A stretch of 34,680 bases of DNA, taken from positions 1 through 34,680 of the forward strand of contig JAFTQJ010000001.1 of NCBI GenBank assembly GCA_017462785.1. The letters run 5' to 3'. Numbering within the stretch: the first letter of the stretch is position 1; each line of letters begins with the position of its first letter. Shown in pieces: positions 32,715 to 34,680 of the stretch. The notes below the pieces were generated by a model. That model was not told the origin of the DNA, did no database searches, and saw nothing but the letters and a program-made list of their open reading frames with translations. The stretch comes from Oscillospiraceae bacterium (lineage in GTDB: Bacteria > Bacillota > Clostridia > Oscillospirales > Ruminococcaceae). The translations under genes and the position numbers were made by a program.

Positions 32715-33149
32715 ATGGAATTTGTCATCATTCTGGCGGTCATCATCGTCCTGCTCCTCATCCTCGGCGTGAACGTCTATGTCATCATACAGGGGCTTCT
32801 CTGGCTGATGGAGGTCATTCTCATTGGAATGACGCTGTTTTTTCTTCTCAGCATCATTCTGCTCCTGCTGGGAAAATGGCAGGATGCAGCATTTCTGCGT
32901 GTGGAGAAGGAGGGCAGCTTCGGACATGCCGTCTACCGGCTTGGGGATGCAGAGCACCGGAATCTCTATCCTGCGGAGGGATTTTTGCAGAATCTGATCT
33001 ACCGCAAAACCAGCGTCCGTGTCCGTTTCTGGGAGCATGGGCGGCTCCATGCACTGTTCGACCGCTACAGCATCCTGATCGCAGCACTCGGACTGCCGCT
33101 TTCAGCGGCGGGTGCAGTACTGCTGGGCATGTTCCTGCTCTGGATGTGA
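32715..33149 (+). CDS. Hypothetical membrane protein
   Basis: A 144-residue protein with two adjacent N-terminal hydrophobic segments (about 3-52), a soluble basic middle (about 54-112, with YRLGDAEHRNLYPAEGFLQNLIYRK) and a C-terminal membrane segment (about 118-142). I do not recognise the family. GGAGG precedes the ATG, one base after the folC stop, so it is the third gene of that unit. Its role is unknown. Confidence 0.72.
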   Translation: MEFVIILAVIIVLLLILGVNVYVIIQGLLWLMEVILIGMTLFFLLSIILLLLGKWQDAAFLRVEKEGSFGHAVYRLGDAEHRNLYPAEGFLQNLIYRKTSVRVRFWEHGRLHALFDRYSILIAALGLPLSAAGAVLLGMFLLWM

Positions 33150-33197
33150 GGAACAGGAAAAATCCATGTTAAATCTTTGTAATTTCCTGAAAAGGAC

Positions 33198-33226
33198 TGG
33201 ACTTTTCCGGAATTATGTGGTATACT
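33198..33226 (+). promoter_or_regulatory. Possible promoter of the DUF368 gene
   Basis: TATACT at 33221-33226 has a partial -35, TGGACT (33198-33203), at 17 bp. The match is moderate. Confidence 0.45.
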
Positions 33227-33271
33227 GAATATACTGCTTTAAAGCACATACAAAGAAAAGGAGTGTATAGT

Positions 33272-34183
33272 TTGAAAAAAATAATCACAACCATGTTCCA
33301 TGGCTTCTGCATGGCACTGGCGGACAGTGTACCGGGTGTATCCGGCGGCACGATCGCCTTTCTGATGGGATTTTTTGATGATTTCATCGGTTCGCTCAAT
33401 GACCTGCTCATGGGGAAGATGGATGCAAAGAAAAAGGCTCTCACTTATCTTGTCAAGCTCGGTGCCGGCTGGCTGATCGGCTTCGGGTCATCCGTCCTCG
33501 TGCTGACAGCCGTCTTTGAATCCCATATTTATGCGATTTCCTCGCTCTTCATCGGGTTTATCCTGTTTGCGATCCCCGTCGTCATCATGGAAGAAAAGAA
33601 ATGCCTGAGGGAAAAGCCGCTTGCCTCCATTGCACTGCTGGTCGGTGCGGCGGTCGTTGTACTGCTGACCTACTTCACAGTCGGAAACGCCGGCAATACT
33701 GTGAGCATTGAAAATCCCTCCATCGGCACATACTTCTATGTATTCTTTGCCGGTGCCGTAGCGATCTGTGCAATGGTGCTCCCCGGTATTTCCGGCTCCA
33801 CACTGCTGCTGATCTTCGGACTGTATATCTCCATCATCGGTGCCATCAAGGAGCTGATGCACCTGAATTTTGAGTACTTCCCGATCCTCTGTGTATTCGG
33901 TCTGGGCGTGGTTACGGGCATCCTCTCCATAGTCCGCCTGCTCCGGAACGCACTGGAAAAGCACCGCAGCATCGTGGTTTACCTCATCATCGGTCTGATG
34001 CTCGGTTCACTCTACTCCGTTGTGATGGGTCCTGCAACACTCGATACCCCCAAGGATCCGATGACATTCAGCACATTTGACTGGCTGTTCTTCATCATCG
34101 GCGGTGTCATTATTTTCGGCATCCAGTTCCTCGGTGCGAGAAAAAGCAATGCGGAGCTTGCGGAAAAGGCAAACGAAGCGTAA
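33272..34183 (+). CDS. DUF368 (PopT-type) undecaprenyl-phosphate translocase
   Basis: DUF368 proteins have been shown to flip the lipid carrier undecaprenyl phosphate back to the inner leaflet for reuse in wall synthesis. The 303 residues have about eight membrane segments and two related repeats, ALADSVPGVSGGTIAFLMGFFDDFI near the start and CAMVLPGISGSTLLLIFGLY in the middle, the hallmark of the family. The start is taken as TTG 33272, 8 bp after AAAGGAG; the first in-frame ATG (33293) would remove the conserved N-terminal residues KKIITT. A bidirectional terminator follows. Confidence 0.88.
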   Translation: MKKIITTMFHGFCMALADSVPGVSGGTIAFLMGFFDDFIGSLNDLLMGKMDAKKKALTYLVKLGAGWLIGFGSSVLVLTAVFESHIYAISSLFIGFILFAIPVVIMEEKKCLREKPLASIALLVGAAVVVLLTYFTVGNAGNTVSIENPSIGTYFYVFFAGAVAICAMVLPGISGSTLLLIFGLYISIIGAIKELMHLNFEYFPILCVFGLGVVTGILSIVRLLRNALEKHRSIVVYLIIGLMLGSLYSVVMGPATLDTPKDPMTFSTFDWLFFIIGGVIIFGIQFLGARKSNAELAEKANEA

Positions 34184-34225
34184 TAAAAATCCTCCTCTGC
34201 GTACAGCAGAGGAGGATCATTTTTA
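34184..34225. terminator. Bidirectional terminator
   Basis: ATCCTCCTCTGC (34189-34200) pairs with GCAGAGGAGGAT (34206-34217) over 12 bp. A T run follows on plus (34220-34224) and on minus (A run at 34184-34188). It serves the DUF368 gene and the convergent dockerin gene. Confidence 0.92.
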
Positions 34226-34680
34226 TGCCGGAAGTTCTGTGATAATGCCGATGCTGAATTTCAGGATCAGGAGTGCATCCGCTGCGGTCGGTGTACCGTC
34301 CGCATCCGCATCCGCATTGAGAATGCCCTGTTCGGAAAGGGTTTCACCGCTGAAGAGATTCTTGTTCAGGGTGAGTACGTCTGCGATGCTGACTTTGCCG
34401 TCACAGTTGACATCACCGCAGGAGGACTCATTAGGTGTCACATTGCTTTCTTCCTCGGAGGGGGATTCCGTCACTGCCGGTGTTTCCTCCGGTTCCGTGG
34501 GAGTGGAGGGAGAACCGCTGTAATACTCTGTCACGGTGATACCGTTTGCACCCAGCGGGATCTTGTGGTCAAGTCCGATGAAAGTACCGTCCGCGGTCTG
34601 CCAGAGGGACGGGAGCACGAAATTGTACTTGACTTCATCCCATGTGCCGAAATGGTCATAGACCAGACCGCCGGTATCGC
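34223..34680 (-). CDS. C-terminal end of a dockerin-bearing secreted protein
   Basis: The frame is open to the right edge; 151 residues are visible. From the edge inward there is a beta-rich module (with [17 protein letters not shown] and [11 protein letters not shown]), then a Thr/Pro/Glu/Ser linker ([19 protein letters not shown]), then a dockerin. The dockerin has two calcium-binding repeats: [14 protein letters not shown] with LNKNLF, and [16 protein letters not shown] with LILKFSIG. Dockerins plug enzymes into cohesins of a cellulosome. The upstream catalytic part lies outside the window, so the activity cannot be named. Dockerins of this kind are common in Ruminococcus. Confidence 0.88.
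   Translation of the reverse strand, partial: DTGGLVYDHFGTWDEVKYNFVLPSLWQTADGTFIGLDHKIPLGANGITVTEYYSGSPSTPTEPEETPAVTESPSEEESNVTPNESSCGDVNCDGKVSIADVLTLNKNLFSGETLSEQGILNADADADGTPTAADALLILKFSIGIITELPA

Noticed and set aside
1-34680. CRISPR arrays, tRNA, rRNA, prophage or transposase genes
   Set aside because: No regularly spaced repeats, no cloverleaf or rRNA sequence, and no integrase, transposase or phage proteins were seen.

Overview
The window looks like a chromosomal segment of a Gram-positive, low-to-mid GC Clostridia member, most likely a Ruminococcus-type fibre degrader (Oscillospiraceae). The clues are sigma-A promoters with TTGACA/TATAAT boxes and 16-17 bp spacing, strong AGGAGG ribosome sites, sporulation-lineage genes (bofA, spoVG), a LexA of the Firmicutes type, and a C-terminal dockerin of the cellulosome kind at the right edge next to a cytoplasmic beta-mannosidase. 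The genus is an inference; no rRNA or marker search was possible.

Layout. 1-1520: the rplJ-rplL ribosomal stalk operon with an L10-type leader and attenuator. 1519-2927: minus-strand bofA, a 169-bp multi-hairpin MITE-like element, and three small unknown genes. 3021-6596: plus-strand phosphoesterase, YfhO-family membrane protein and Nudix hydrolase. 6632-6958: spoVG (minus). 7135-12575: murC-lexA, then a G-rich hairpin element, zapA, a U32 protein, dut and a DUF4321 protein. 12660-17323: the cell-elongation operon mreB-mreC-mreD-PBP2. 17432-18755: a MinD-family ATPase and a methylglyoxal-synthase-like protein. 18861-21971: hisS-aspS. 22031-22522: an unknown gene. 22586-28022 (minus): a cysteine synthase relative and two large paralogous lipoproteins that join a propeller-like region to a solute-binding domain. 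28351-30789: beta-mannosidase, divergent from them. 30928-33149: ECF transporter S subunit, folC and a small membrane protein. 33272-34183: a DUF368 (PopT-type) undecaprenyl-phosphate translocase. 34223-34680: the end of a dockerin protein (minus).

Much of the window serves cell-envelope growth and division: murC, zapA, mreBCD, PBP2, the MinD relative, the DUF368 translocase and YfhO. A second theme is sugar-polymer use: the solute-binding lipoproteins, beta-mannosidase and dockerin protein. The most unusual points are: the methylglyoxal-synthase homologue lacks the catalytic aspartate of its GGDQQ motif; its MinD-like neighbour lacks the C-terminal membrane-targeting helix and has no MinC or MinE beside it; the twin lipoproteins have no permease nearby; a G-quadruplex/hairpin element lies between lexA and zapA; and a long structured RNA lies between mreB and mreC.
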